A stretch of 64,000 nucleotides of DNA from assembly GCF_007859815.1 (NCBI RefSeq), contig NZ_SJPH01000002.1, positions 233,824 through 297,823 on the forward strand. The letters run 5' to 3'. The notes under the pieces were generated by a model, which did no database searches, was not told the origin of the DNA, and saw only the letters and a program-made list of their open reading frames with translations. This document shows positions 17,445 through 25,444 of this stretch, piece by piece. The DNA comes from Botrimarina hoheduenensis. Its GTDB lineage: Bacteria > Planctomycetota > Planctomycetia > Pirellulales > Lacipirellulaceae. Numbering within the stretch: position 1 is the stretch's first letter; every line of letters begins with the position of its first letter. The position numbers and the translations under genes are program-made.

Positions 17445-18806
17445 GCCGTCGGCCGAGAGGTCGAGGCAGACCAGCTGCTTATCGTCCCGCGCGAACACGC
17501 AGCCGCCTGCGAACGCCGGCGCGCTCCACACGACGGGGCGGCCAAACGTCTCGCCGGTGGGCGCTACGAGCGGCGTGCGTCCGAGTTCGGTATACGCCTC
17601 GGGTGTCAGCTGGGCGAGGATCAGGTCGCCCGTTTCGCTCGCTATCCAGTACCGATCCGAATCGCCCTGCCGCACGAGGAACGCCGTGCCGTGAAACACG
17701 CGGCCCTGCTTGCCAACACCGTCTTCGCCCAGGGTGGGCTTGCGGGTCTTCCACAGCCGCGCGCCGTCGTCGGCCAGATCGATAGCGATCAGCTCGCTGG
17801 TACGAGAGTCACAGCCGTAGATCACTTTGCCGGCGGGATCGGCGAGGGGGGTCATGTTGGCGGCCCCGATGGAGGTCTTGGGCGTGCCGGCCCACAGCAC
17901 CTGGGCATCGCCGCCGGACTCGGTAGGCAGCTGGAAGAAGACCGATACGCCGCCATGCCCGGTGGCAAAGAGCCGATCGCCCACCTTGGTCGGGGCCCCG
18001 ATCGACATGCTGTAAGCCGGCTCAATCGCCACGCTCCACAGCTCATCGCCCGTTGCCGGATCGAGCCCTGCCACCGCCTTCGGGTAGTAGACAACCAGTT
18101 GCGGCTGGCCGTTGTGCTCGATCATCGAGGGGGGGCAGTACCCCTGCTGGTCGTTATCGAGCGCCTTCCACTGGACTTCGCCCGTGTGCTTGTCGAGGGC
18201 GACCACCAAGCTGCCCGGCCCACCGACCAAGCAGTACAGCGTATCGCCCACCACCAGCGGGTGAGCCGAATGCCCCCACAGCGGCGTCTTGGCATCGAAC
18301 CGTTCCTGAAAGTTGACCTTCCAGAGCGCGGTACCCTCGGCCGTCGAGAGGCATGTCAGGTCCCCCTCGGCACCGAGCGCGTAAACGCGGTCGCCATCAA
18401 CGGTCGGCGTGCAACGTGGGCCGCTGGGATAGGAGATGCTGTAGGGGCGCTCGTACTCGTACCGCCAGAGCTCTTCGCCGGATTGCTGATCAAGGCAGCG
18501 GAGCCGCTCGGTTCCCAGCAGTTGGTCGGCACCGCCCGGGTTGTTGGTGATCTCTCCCTCGGAGCGCGTGTACTCGAAGACGTACACCTTGCCGTTCGCC
18601 ACCGCGGGGCCGGCGTAACCCAAATCCACCGGCACGCTCCACTTGGGCGTTAGGCCTTCGGCCGGCAGGTCGTCGCGTACGCCGCTCTCGCGCCACACAT
18701 TATCGCGCTGGGGGCCCATCCACTGCGGCCAGTCATCGGCCACGAGCCGATCGGTCGCCAGACACAAACAACCAACGAGTAAGAGCTGCGCAGTACAACG
18801 AGCCAT
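17439..18806 (-). CDS. Secreted PQQ-like beta-propeller repeat protein
   Basis: A 455-residue exported protein. A signal peptide (AQLLLVGCLCLATDRLVA) precedes DDWPQWMGPQRDNVW, the usual opening of planctomycete PQQ-like (YncE/BamB-like) propellers. Repeats such as LRCLDQQSGEELWRYEYE, LTCLSTAEGTALWKVNF, VVALDKHTGEVQWKAL and VAGLDPATGDELWSV mark successive blades with the Trp-docking motif (A-x-D-x-x-T-G-x-x-x-W). No dehydrogenase catalytic domain or haem-binding CxxCH is seen, so this is probably a scaffold or substrate-binding protein rather than an enzyme. Similar proteins sit at 52576 and 55058. Confidence 0.9.
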   Translation of the reverse strand: MARCTAQLLLVGCLCLATDRLVADDWPQWMGPQRDNVWRESGVRDDLPAEGLTPKWSVPVDLGYAGPAVANGKVYVFEYTRSEGEITNNPGGADQLLGTERLRCLDQQSGEELWRYEYERPYSISYPSGPRCTPTVDGDRVYALGAEGDLTCLSTAEGTALWKVNFQERFDAKTPLWGHSAHPLVVGDTLYCLVGGPGSLVVALDKHTGEVQWKALDNDQQGYCPPSMIEHNGQPQLVVYYPKAVAGLDPATGDELWSVAIEPAYSMSIGAPTKVGDRLFATGHGGVSVFFQLPTESGGDAQVLWAGTPKTSIGAANMTPLADPAGKVIYGCDSRTSELIAIDLADDGARLWKTRKPTLGEDGVGKQGRVFHGTAFLVRQGDSDRYWIASETGDLILAQLTPEAYTELGRTPLVAPTGETFGRPVVWSAPAFAGGCVFARDDKQLVCLDLSADGG

Positions 18807-18871
18807 GGGAGCGTCTCAGCCGGTGGAGCGGGAGGGGAATCGGTGCAAGCCGGATTCTACCCCAAAACCGC

Positions 18872-19273
18872 TCAGGCGGGCGCGACCCCTCGACGCAGGC
18901 GAATCACCACCAGCGTGATGCACAGCACCAAGTCGAACGCCAGCAGCGTTTGCGACGGTGCTCCCGGCAGCAGCCGGTTCGAGGCGTCAAGCAGCGCGCC
19001 CCAGGCCGTAAAGAGCAGGCCCGCGTAGAGCGCCGCATGGAGCGAGCGGAGCGTGGCGGCGAACAGCGCAGGGTCGGTGCCGGCGGGGTCGGTGGCGACC
19101 GCCCGCTGGTAGCGTCGGCCCAGATCGGCGTCGGCCCCCAATCCCACCAGCAGCAGGCAGGCCAAGAGGGGCACCGTGAAACCGGCGCTCACGAGCGCAA
19201 CCCCCGCCAGCCCCGCCGCGATGAGCCACAGGGGGGATACACGCTGAACGAGGTTCATCAGGAGCGGTCTCAC
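18872..19273 (-). CDS. Small integral membrane protein, unknown
   Basis: A 133-residue protein with about four hydrophobic segments: LWLIAAGLAGVALVSAGF, VPLLACLLLVGLGA, LHAALYAGLLFTAWGALL and LLAFDLVLCITLVVI. The loop between segments 2 and 3 is polar (GRRYQRAVATDPAGTDP). I do not recognise a family. GTG 19273 gives the full frame; ATG 19258 (MNLVQR) is an equally plausible start and no Shine-Dalgarno site decides. It lies 65 bp before the PQQ-like gene on the same strand and could share its transcript. Confidence 0.55.
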   Translation of the reverse strand: MRPLLMNLVQRVSPLWLIAAGLAGVALVSAGFTVPLLACLLLVGLGADADLGRRYQRAVATDPAGTDPALFAATLRSLHAALYAGLLFTAWGALLDASNRLLPGAPSQTLLAFDLVLCITLVVIRLRRGVAPA

Positions 19274-19393
19274 GCCCCTCAGTATACTCAGGGGGCAAAA
19301 TTACCAGGGGCAGAAATGCCCGCATTCCACCCGCCGCGGCGGCGCTTTTGGCGGTTTGTAGGGGCGCTGGAAGCGGGCGTTACCTCTCGCCTT

Positions 19394-19483
19394 GCGCCGG
19401 GTGCCACAGTCCGGCTTGTCCGGTAGTGGACGCCACGTACCCGCTAAAGCACCGCTGGGCAAGCCAGCTGTGGCACCCGGCGC
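19394..19483. repeat. Long imperfect palindrome, REP/MITE-like
   Basis: A perfect 16-bp inverted repeat, GCGCCGGGTGCCACAG (19394-19409) and its complement (19468-19483), encloses 58 bp. The similarity continues inward with CCGGCTTGTCCGG against CTGGCTTGCCCAG (10 of 13). The structure could fold into a hairpin of about 30 bp. It lies in a 400-bp gene-free stretch and resembles dispersed palindromic repeats that I recall from planctomycete genomes; copy number cannot be tested here. Confidence 0.6.
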
Positions 19484-19596
19484 GAGTTTGGCAGAACTCC
19501 AAGGTCGGCGCGGACAATGCATGCTCAGAACTTAGGACGAACCAAAACTCACCGAAGTCGATGCAACCGAGAGCAGGTTTTTCCGACCACATTTCG

Positions 19597-19624
19597 CTGC
19601 CCCAGTGGCTCACACCTGGGGCAG
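19597..19624. repeat. Hairpin CTGCCCCAG / CTGGGGCAG
   Basis: A perfect 9-bp inverted repeat (19597-19605 and 19616-19624) with a 10-nt loop, 55 bp beyond the stop of the minus-strand gene at 19680. There is no T-run on either side. It could be a weak terminator or part of the same repeat family as 19394-19483. The remainder of 19274-19679 shows no gene. Confidence 0.45.
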
Positions 19625-19679
19625 TTAGCTTAGGCATCGGTCGATGAAGCCTAGGAGCCTTGGTCTTGACGAACCTAAA

Positions 19680-20252
19680 CTAATACTTTCGCCCCTTCTG
19701 GCGTTCTGCGGCACCGAGCAGGCTTAGCGTCCGCAGTGCGTCGTCGTCGTAATTCGAAGTGCCGACCGCGGCCGTCAGCTCGGGTAAGATGCGGTCTCGG
19801 AAGCTCCACACCTGGATCGGATTCTTGCCCAAGTGATAGCGCCGGCTAAAGCTGCGGCAGAAGGCCGCGAGTTCGGTCTCGTTTGGTCCTTTGACCGCCC
19901 AACACACATAAACGCGTTGTACTTTGGACGGCGTCAGGCCAAGCCGCTTGTAGGCGCGATTGACGGCGGGTCGGTAGTCTTTACCCAGGGCGTGATCGCC
20001 GGTCGGTTTCTCGTTCTTCTTGGGCGTCCCGAAGAACTTGTGCTCGAAAGCCGTTTCGAGCTTCGTCAGGTCGGGACAGAAGCCCGCGATCTTCACCGAC
20101 GTCTCGACATGATAAGACTCACCCGTCTTGAACCGCAGCGCCACCAAATCGAGCTGCCGGTTGTTGCCCGCTGCGACCTTCACATCGGTCATCGTGAAGC
20201 AATCGAGGCAGTGCCGAAAGTACGCTTCGACGATGCGTTCGGAGGTATTCAT
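19680..20252 (-). CDS. Unknown protein, possibly a PD-(D/E)XK-like nuclease fold
   Basis: A 190-residue protein I do not recognise. Residues ~25-60 read NNRQLDLVALRF then SYHVETSVKI, an arrangement (Asp in one strand, Glu and Lys in the next, after a short hairpin) that recalls the PD-(D/E)XK nuclease core. That reading is weak because the second motif is E-T-S-V-K rather than E-x-K. The rest is basic and helical (YRPAVNRAYKRLG, FCRSFSRRYHLGKN). ATG 20252 has no obvious ribosome site. Codon use is less GC-biased than its neighbours and it sits 118 bp from an insertion sequence, so it may be acquired. Confidence 0.55.
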   Translation of the reverse strand: MNTSERIVEAYFRHCLDCFTMTDVKVAAGNNRQLDLVALRFKTGESYHVETSVKIAGFCPDLTKLETAFEHKFFGTPKKNEKPTGDHALGKDYRPAVNRAYKRLGLTPSKVQRVYVCWAVKGPNETELAAFCRSFSRRYHLGKNPIQVWSFRDRILPELTAAVGTSNYDDDALRTLSLLGAAERQKGRKY

Positions 20253-20427
20253 TAGGCGTTGCTATCCGTGGCCTGAAACTCGTATCGCACTCTATAAGTT
20301 AAAGCATGCTCGTTCGAAGCTCCGTCGGCTAACATCTTCCAAATCGTCCGGCTATCCTCAGAAGGCTTCAGAGGTTGTCCAATAACTGCTATTTGAGCCG
20401 TTGTCGAGAGCGGTTACCGTCCCATCT

Positions 20428-20838
20428 ATGATCAGGACGCCCTACCCAACCGACCTGACGGACCACCAGTGGCGACGGATGAAGCCCTGGGTCCCCGCCG
20501 ACGGGGCCACTGGCCGCCCGTCGAAGTACAGCAAGCGTGAGATCGTCAACGCGATCCTCTACGTGACGCGCAACGGCTGCACCTGGCGAGGCCTGCCGCA
20601 TGACTTTCCGCCCTACCGGATCGTCTTCCACTGGTTCCGCAAGTGGCAGGCGGACGGCACGTGGGAGCGGCTGCACGCGAAGCTCCGCGAGCGGGTCTGC
20701 GAGAAGGTGGGACGATCGCCCAAGCCCACCGCGGCGGTCCTCGACAGCCAGACCGTTAAGACGACCGAGCAAGGCGGGCCTCGCGGCTACGACGCCGGAA
20801 AAAAAAGTGCTCGGCCGCAAGCGGCACGTTGTCGTTGA
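20428..20838 (+). CDS. IS5-family transposase, N-terminal part (orfA)
   Basis: A 136-residue frame starting MIRTPYPTDLTDHQW, the usual IS5/IS427 N-terminal DUF4096 region, with NAILYVTRNGCTWRGLP and RIVFHWFRKWQ, and the first catalytic Asp (residue 106) in AVLDSQTVKT. After GGPRGYDAGKK it hits a run of eight A residues (20799-20806), changes to unrelated sequence and stops at 20838. Joined to the second frame at the A-run it gives a transposase of about 255 residues, normal for the family. Confidence 0.85.
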   Translation: MIRTPYPTDLTDHQWRRMKPWVPADGATGRPSKYSKREIVNAILYVTRNGCTWRGLPHDFPPYRIVFHWFRKWQADGTWERLHAKLRERVCEKVGRSPKPTAAVLDSQTVKTTEQGGPRGYDAGKKSARPQAARCR

Positions 20839-21196
20839 TACGCTCGGCCTCGTCTGGGCCCTGGTGGTTACGCCGGCCGACGTGCAAGACCGCGACGGGG
20901 CGAAGCTGGCCCTGGCGGCGTTTCGCGAGTCGGTCAAGTTCCCGAAGGTCATCTGGGCGGACACGGCGTACCGGTCGGTCGTTGATTGGGCGTTGGTGAA
21001 GTGGCTGTGGGTAGTGGAGATCGTGACGCGTCCTCGCGGCAAGTTCGTGCTCCAGAAGAAGCGTTGGATTGTCGAACGCACTTTCGGTTGGCTCAATCGA
21101 TCGCGGCGCCTCGCCAAGTCCTTTGAACCGACCATCGAAAGCGACGAAGCTTTCGTCCAGGTCGCCATGATCCAATTGATGGTCAAGCGGCTATGA
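20804..21196 (+). CDS. IS5-family transposase, C-terminal part (orfB, shifted frame)
   Basis: From the A-run onward the second frame reads KVLGRKRHVVVDTLGLV, WADTAYRS with the second catalytic Asp (178 of the joined protein), and RWIVERTFGWLNRSRRL with the catalytic Glu (216), ending MIQLMVKRL. Expression would need a net +1 shift on the A8 run, or transcripts in which the polymerase drops one A. The frame has no good start of its own, so it is presumably made only as a fusion with orfA. Confidence 0.8.
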   Translation, partial: KVLGRKRHVVVDTLGLVWALVVTPADVQDRDGAKLALAAFRESVKFPKVIWADTAYRSVVDWALVKWLWVVEIVTRPRGKFVLQKKRWIVERTFGWLNRSRRLAKSFEPTIESDEAFVQVAMIQLMVKRL

Positions 21197-21219
21197 AAAG
21201 ATGCTTATTGGACAGCTTC

Positions 21220-21518
21220 TAAGCATCTCGCAGCTATCGATTGGGCTGCCCATCGAGCTGAGGCCGAACGTCGAGTGCTAGTTGCAGCAAAGAAGAAGCT
21301 CGTGCGGAGGCAGCCTTCAACTGTTTCAAGCAGCCACTAAACGAAAGCCTCTTCAAGTACTGCTCGAGATTGCAGATGAGAAGCTTCGACACTGCTCTGG
21401 AGACAGCTATCGTGCACAACTGGCGTCGTCCTGAGAAGGTTTGGTCAGGCTGCGAATGCAGTTGTTTAGACCAACCGACCGCCGGTTCGCTCCGCTCAAA
21501 CCTCAGGCCAACACCAAC
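21220..21518. other. Gene-free stretch right of the IS element
   Basis: About 300 bp with lower GC than the surroundings. No convincing gene is seen on either strand. Reading across the IS, the left-flank frame ending YPQKAS could continue into KHLAAIDWAAHRAEAERRV on the right, ending at 21340, which might be remains of an interrupted small gene; this is weak. Confidence 0.3.
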
Positions 21519-21556
21519 AAAAAACGGCCGAGAGCAAGCGGGCTTGCTCTCGGCCG
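21519..21556 (-). terminator. Rho-independent terminator for the EF-G gene
   Basis: CGGCCGAGAGCAAG (21525-21538) and its exact complement (21543-21556) form a 14-bp stem with a 4-nt loop, followed on the minus strand by TTTTTT (21524-21519). It begins about 50 bp after the EF-G stop codon. Confidence 0.88.
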
Positions 21557-21608
21557 GAGAGAATCGGGTTGTTCGGCAGCTGCTTTCTGCGGCCGGTGGG
21601 CTGCGGCA

Positions 21609-23708
21609 TCAGGCGGGCTGCATCTCGGCCTTGCGGGCGGCGACGATCTCTTCCTGAATGTTCGACGGCACGGGGGCGTACTTGCAGAGCTCCATGGTGA
21701 AGCTGCCCTGTCCCTGCGTCATGCTGCGCAGATCGGTCGAGTAGCCAAACGTTTCGGCCAGCGGGACCTCGGCCAGGATCTTTGTCAGGCCGCTGTTGGT
21801 CTCGGTCTCGACGATCATGCCCCGCTTGCTGCTGACCTGACCGACCACCGAGCCCTGGAAGTCTTCGGGGCACTCGATCTCCATCTTCATGATCGGCTCG
21901 AGCAGCACCGGCTTCATGCGGCTGAAGTACTCGCGGAAGCACTCCCGGGCGGTGAGCTTGAACGCCATGTCGCTGGAGTCAACGTCGTGGTACGAGCCGT
22001 CGCGGAGCTCGATGGTCATGCCCACCACCGGATAACCGGCGACCGGGCCCTTGTCCATCATCTCCTCGAAGCCCTTCTTGACCGCGGGGATGTACTCCTT
22101 GGGGATGCGTCCGCCGGTGACCTTGTCCTCAAAGAACATCTCCGAGCCCTCGGCCTTGACGCGATCCTCTTCGGTCATGGGCCGCATCTCGCCAACAATG
22201 TGGCCGTACTGACCCGAGCCACCCGTTTGCTTCTTGCGCTTGTGGTCGAAGGCGAAGGGCTGCTGGCCGCTCTCGCGGTAGCTGACCTTGGGGGCGCCGA
22301 CCTCAACCTCCACACCGTACTCACGCTTGATCCGCTCGACGTAAACCTCGAGGTGCAGCTCGCCCATGCCGGCGATCACGGTCTCGTTGGTTTCGTCGTC
22401 GGTAAAGACGTGGAAGGTGGGGTCTTCCTTGCGGAACCGCTGCAGGGCCTTGCTGAGCTTGTCGGTGTTGTCACGCGAGAGCGCCTGGACCGACATCTTG
22501 ATGACCGGATCGGCGACGAAGATGTTCTCGAGCGAGCAGTAGTTGGGCTCGGAGCAGTAAGTGTCGCCCGAGGCGCAGTCGATGCCCATCACCGCGATGA
22601 TATCGCCGGCCTCTGCCGCATCGATCTCTTCACGCTTGTTGGAGTGCATCCGCACCAGACGGCTGAAGCGTTCTTTTTTGCCCGAACGCTGGTTGTAGTA
22701 GGTGCCGCCCTTTTCCACCTTGCCCTGATAGATGCGGGTGTAGGTGAGCTGGCCGTACTCGTCGTCGGTGATCTTGAAGCCCATCGCCACGAGCGGCTTG
22801 GTGGGGTCCGGCTGGAGCTTCATCCGCTTGCCCTCTTCCTTCGGGTCGTTGCCCGAGTTGGTCACCTCGTTGGGCGAGGGCAGGTACAGGTTGACGGCGT
22901 CCAGCAGCGGCTGGACCGACTTGTTCTTGAACGCCGAGCCCATAAACACGGGGGTGAAGGCGCAATTGATAACGGCGTGCCGCGTTGTCTTGTGGATCTG
23001 TTCCGCGGTGATCTCTTCCTCGCCCAGCATTTTTTCCATCATCGAGTCGTCGTACATCGACAACGCTTCGAGCATGGCGTGGCGGTATTCTTCGGCCTGC
23101 TCTTTGAGGTCGGCGGGGATCTCTTCAACGCGGATGGTTTCGCCGTTGTCGCCTTCGTTGTAGTAGGCCTTCATCGCAACGAGGTCGACAACGCCCTTGA
23201 AGTTGTCTTCTTTTCCGATCGGCAGCTGGAACAGCACCGCGTCGGCACCCAGCTTCTTGCGGACCTGATCGACCACGCTAAAGGGGTTCGATCCGGTGCG
23301 GTCCATCTTGTTGATGAACGCCAGACGCGGAACGTTGTAGCGCTTCATCTGGCGGTCGACGGTCATCGACTGCGATTGCACGCCGCCGACACTGCACAGC
23401 ACCAGGATGGCACCGTCCAGCACACGGAGCGAGCGCTCCACCTCGACGGTAAAGTCAACGTGGCCCGGGGTGTCGATCAGGTTGATCTTGTTGCCATTCC
23501 ACTCGAGCGAGGTGGCGGCCGACGTGATCGTGATGCCCCGCTCCTTTTCGAGCTCCATGTGGTCCATGGTCGCGCCGTCGCCGCCGCCACGGACGTCCTC
23601 GATCTTGTGGATCCGGCCGGCGTAGAAGAGGATCCGCTCGCTGAGGGTCGTCTTGCCCGAGTCGATGTGGGCCGAGATGCCGATGTTGCGAACTTTCGCG
23701 AGGTTCAT
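21609..23708 (-). CDS. fusA: Translation elongation factor G, mitochondrial-EFG1/spd type
   Basis: A 699-residue ribosomal translocase GTPase. G1 is AHIDSGKTT, switch [13 protein letters not shown]3 [10 protein letters not shown]4 [10 protein letters not shown]; domains II-V follow, with the domain IV region [12 protein letters not shown] and the C-terminal [26 protein letters not shown] (instead of HIDAGKTTT), [10 protein letters not shown] and [14 protein letters not shown] resemble mitochondrial EFG1 and the spirochaete/planctomycete spdEFG group more than ordinary EF-G. ATG 23708 is chosen because [14 protein letters not shown] is the family start and AAGGA precedes it; the open frame extends to 23945 without conserved sequence. 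It may be a second EF-G in this genome, not shown here. Confidence 0.95.
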   Translation of the reverse strand: MNLAKVRNIGISAHIDSGKTTLSERILFYAGRIHKIEDVRGGGDGATMDHMELEKERGITITSAATSLEWNGNKINLIDTPGHVDFTVEVERSLRVLDGAILVLCSVGGVQSQSMTVDRQMKRYNVPRLAFINKMDRTGSNPFSVVDQVRKKLGADAVLFQLPIGKEDNFKGVVDLVAMKAYYNEGDNGETIRVEEIPADLKEQAEEYRHAMLEALSMYDDSMMEKMLGEEEITAEQIHKTTRHAVINCAFTPVFMGSAFKNKSVQPLLDAVNLYLPSPNEVTNSGNDPKEEGKRMKLQPDPTKPLVAMGFKITDDEYGQLTYTRIYQGKVEKGGTYYNQRSGKKERFSRLVRMHSNKREEIDAAEAGDIIAVMGIDCASGDTYCSEPNYCSLENIFVADPVIKMSVQALSRDNTDKLSKALQRFRKEDPTFHVFTDDETNETVIAGMGELHLEVYVERIKREYGVEVEVGAPKVSYRESGQQPFAFDHKRKKQTGGSGQYGHIVGEMRPMTEEDRVKAEGSEMFFEDKVTGGRIPKEYIPAVKKGFEEMMDKGPVAGYPVVGMTIELRDGSYHDVDSSDMAFKLTARECFREYFSRMKPVLLEPIMKMEIECPEDFQGSVVGQVSSKRGMIVETETNSGLTKILAEVPLAETFGYSTDLRSMTQGQGSFTMELCKYAPVPSNIQEEIVAARKAEMQPA

Positions 23709-24221
23709 GGTCGGTTCCTTGGGCACCGCTGGCTGAGCTGTACGCTCAGCGCGGTAAACAGAACGGAGAAAAACGGGGAGGGAAGCGGGAAGGACGGGCG
23801 ACGGGTGTGGGACGAATTTACCGCAAGAGGCCAATCCTCTACGGGGATCACCACACGAAGGCGACCGCCGGCAAGCCGTGGCCAATCTTCGTTGGCCGAC
23901 GAATCTGCAGCCGAGGGTGCCCCCTCGTTGCGCCTCGCACGCCATCGCGAGTCCTGTATCTTAGCGACCCTGCGGCGACGGAATAGGCCGATTTTGGCAC
24001 GGAAATCGCCCGATTCTTGGCCGGCATTCCCCGCCCGGACGGTCCAATCGCCCTACCGAGGTCGGAGCGTGGCGCTCTAACTTGGGTGATCTTGACCGCT
24101 CTGCCCCGCCCTCTGGGTGGCCCCGGCGGTCTCCCGATGGTTCGTCCGCTCCCCTGTTCCCCCGTTCGGCTAAGCACTTTTCTGCCCTGTCAGCCTTTCC
24201 CCGATCGCCTCGGCCTGCTGC
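23709..24221. other. Divergent intergenic region, EF-G / CAAX-like protease
   Basis: About 510 bp between divergent genes. On the minus strand TAAGAT (23963-23958) could be a -10 for EF-G, but no good -35 lies 16-18 nt upstream. Open frames on the plus strand here are continuations of antisense frames and have no conserved content. I see no RNA or repeat. Confidence 0.35.
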
Positions 24222-25061
24222 ATGTCCTTGCCTTCCCCTGCGATGTCACCCCCTCCGTCAACGGATCCCCCGGCTGAGCCCGTGCCCGGCACCCTGGGGA
24301 TCCGCGCCCTGGCGAGCGACAGCACGTGGCCCTATGTGCTGCCGATGGCGGTTTACCTGCTCCTGAGCAGCCTCGAGCCCTCGGCCCCCGCTCCAGGCGA
24401 AGCCGCCCGGGCGAACTCGTGGGGCTTCACCTATGCCGACTATCCGGCCCTGTACACGACCAAGCTGGCTTTGACGGCGCTGGCCCTGTGGTTGGGGGCA
24501 GCAGCGTGGCGGCAGTGGCGTCTGCGGGTTTCGCCGTTGGCGATCGTGGTGGGCGTGGTGGGCGTGGTCGCCTGGATCGGGTGCTGCAAATTGGGGCTCG
24601 AAGGCCGTCTGATGGCGACCCTGGGCCCCGAGTCGCTGGTCGCCAAGTTCCTCCAGATGCTGGGGCTCGGCGTCGAGCGACCCGCCTTCAATCCGTTCGA
24701 GCAACTCGAGGGCTCGCCCGCCTACCGCAACGGATTCCTGGCGGTGCGCTTCCTCGGGTTGGTGGTGCTGGTCCCCCTGTTCGAAGAACTTTTGCTCCGC
24801 GGCTGGCTGATGCGGAACGTCGTGAGCCCCAACTTCTGGCGTGTGCCTTTCGGCCGGGTAACGGTCCAGGCGGCGCTCGTGGGAACCGCCTTCCCCATGC
24901 TGTACCACCCCGAGAAGCTGGCGGCGCTGGTCTGGTTCTCGCTCGTGACGCTCTTGATGGTGCGGACCAAAAACTACTGGGATTGTGTGGCGGCGCACGC
25001 CGTGACGAACTTGCTGCTGGGTCTCTATGTCGTTCAGACGGGGTCTTGGGAGCTGTGGTAG
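24222..25061 (+). CDS. CPBP/CAAX-type intramembrane metalloprotease (PEP-CTERM-associated type)
   Basis: A 279-residue polytopic protein with about 6-8 hydrophobic segments. The CPBP (Abi) motifs are present: EELLLRGWLMRN (EExxxR, residues ~188-199), a following YHPEKLAALVWF region, and HAVTNLLLG (HxxxN) near the C-terminus. The layout with a large N-terminal membrane region resembles the CAAX prenyl protease-related proteins that accompany exosortase/PEP-CTERM systems, and this window holds several PEP-CTERM substrates (inference). ATG 24222 and ATG 24243 are both possible starts; neither has a strong ribosome site. Confidence 0.8.
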   Translation: MSLPSPAMSPPPSTDPPAEPVPGTLGIRALASDSTWPYVLPMAVYLLLSSLEPSAPAPGEAARANSWGFTYADYPALYTTKLALTALALWLGAAAWRQWRLRVSPLAIVVGVVGVVAWIGCCKLGLEGRLMATLGPESLVAKFLQMLGLGVERPAFNPFEQLEGSPAYRNGFLAVRFLGLVVLVPLFEELLLRGWLMRNVVSPNFWRVPFGRVTVQAALVGTAFPMLYHPEKLAALVWFSLVTLLMVRTKNYWDCVAAHAVTNLLLGLYVVQTGSWELW

Positions 25062-25201
25062 GCCGCGCACCGCAGTCGGTCGGCACCCCCCCTTCGGTCG
25101 GGGCTCTGCGGACCGTGCCTAGACGCACCCCCCGGGGGGGAGATATTTTAGGGAGCTAGCCAAGCCGTCCCTGCCCCCTTAGCAGCAGGCACCGGTTCAT
25201 T

Positions 25202-25275
25202 GGCGGCGTAGCTCAGTCGGTTAGAGCAGCGGAATCATAATCCGCGTGTCGGGGGTTCGAATCCCTCCGCCGCTA
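25202..25275 (+). tRNA. tRNA with CAT anticodon (Met, or lysidine-type Ile2)
   Basis: A full cloverleaf is visible in 74 nt: acceptor GGCGGCG/CGCCGCT (with a G1-T72 wobble), D-stem GCTC/GAGC, anticodon stem GCGGA/TCCGC with loop ATCATAA (anticodon CAT at 25235-25237), T-stem GGGGG/CCCTC with TTCGAAT loop, discriminator A; CCA is not encoded. It lacks the three G-C pairs of the initiator anticodon stem, so it is elongator Met or the Ile2 tRNA whose C34 is modified to lysidine. The last 37 nt plus 8 nt of 3' flank recur at 34832. Confidence 0.93.
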
Positions 25276-25283
25276 CTCGCGTT
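25239..25283 (+). repeat. Direct repeat copy 1: tRNA 3' end plus flank (candidate att site)
   Basis: These 45 bases (anticodon-stem 3' side to 8 nt past the tRNA) match 34832-34876 at 43 of 45 positions. Identity continues past the tRNA into CTCGCGTT in both copies and then stops. This is the layout expected of an attachment site at the 3' end of a tRNA gene. Confidence 0.7.
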
Positions 25284-25444
25284 GCAAGTCTCACCCAGGC
25301 GTAAGCCGTAGGCTCCCCCATCGGCAATCGCCTGGGGGCTGGAAGTGCTGGGTTTGCACGCGCTGGGGGCTGCAGGCGAAGTGGCCTCTTTCTTGGCGGC
25401 AGCTTGGTATCGGTGGAGGTCACCGCCGCTGATTGCGGCGCGAT

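Larger units (their letters stand above)
20371..21219 (+). mobile_element. IS5-family insertion sequence, complete
   Basis: An 849-bp element. Imperfect terminal inverted repeats are visible: GAGGTTGTCCAATAA at 20371-20385 and, on the other strand, GAAGCTGTCCAATAA at 21219-21205 (13 of 15 identical). It contains one transposase coded in two frames. The 3-bp flanks are TCA on the left and TAA on the right; both fit a TNA-type target but are not identical, so a clean target duplication is not demonstrated. Length, ends and the DDE protein fit the IS5 family (IS427-like subgroup). Confidence 0.85.

Noticed and set aside
20389..21186. Minus-strand frame through the IS element
   Set aside because: Antisense to the transposase; the plus strand carries the DDE residues.
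21441..24080. 879-codon plus-strand open frame opposite EF-G
   Set aside because: It is antisense to the fully conserved EF-G gene and arises from strong third-position GC bias; no conserved domain.
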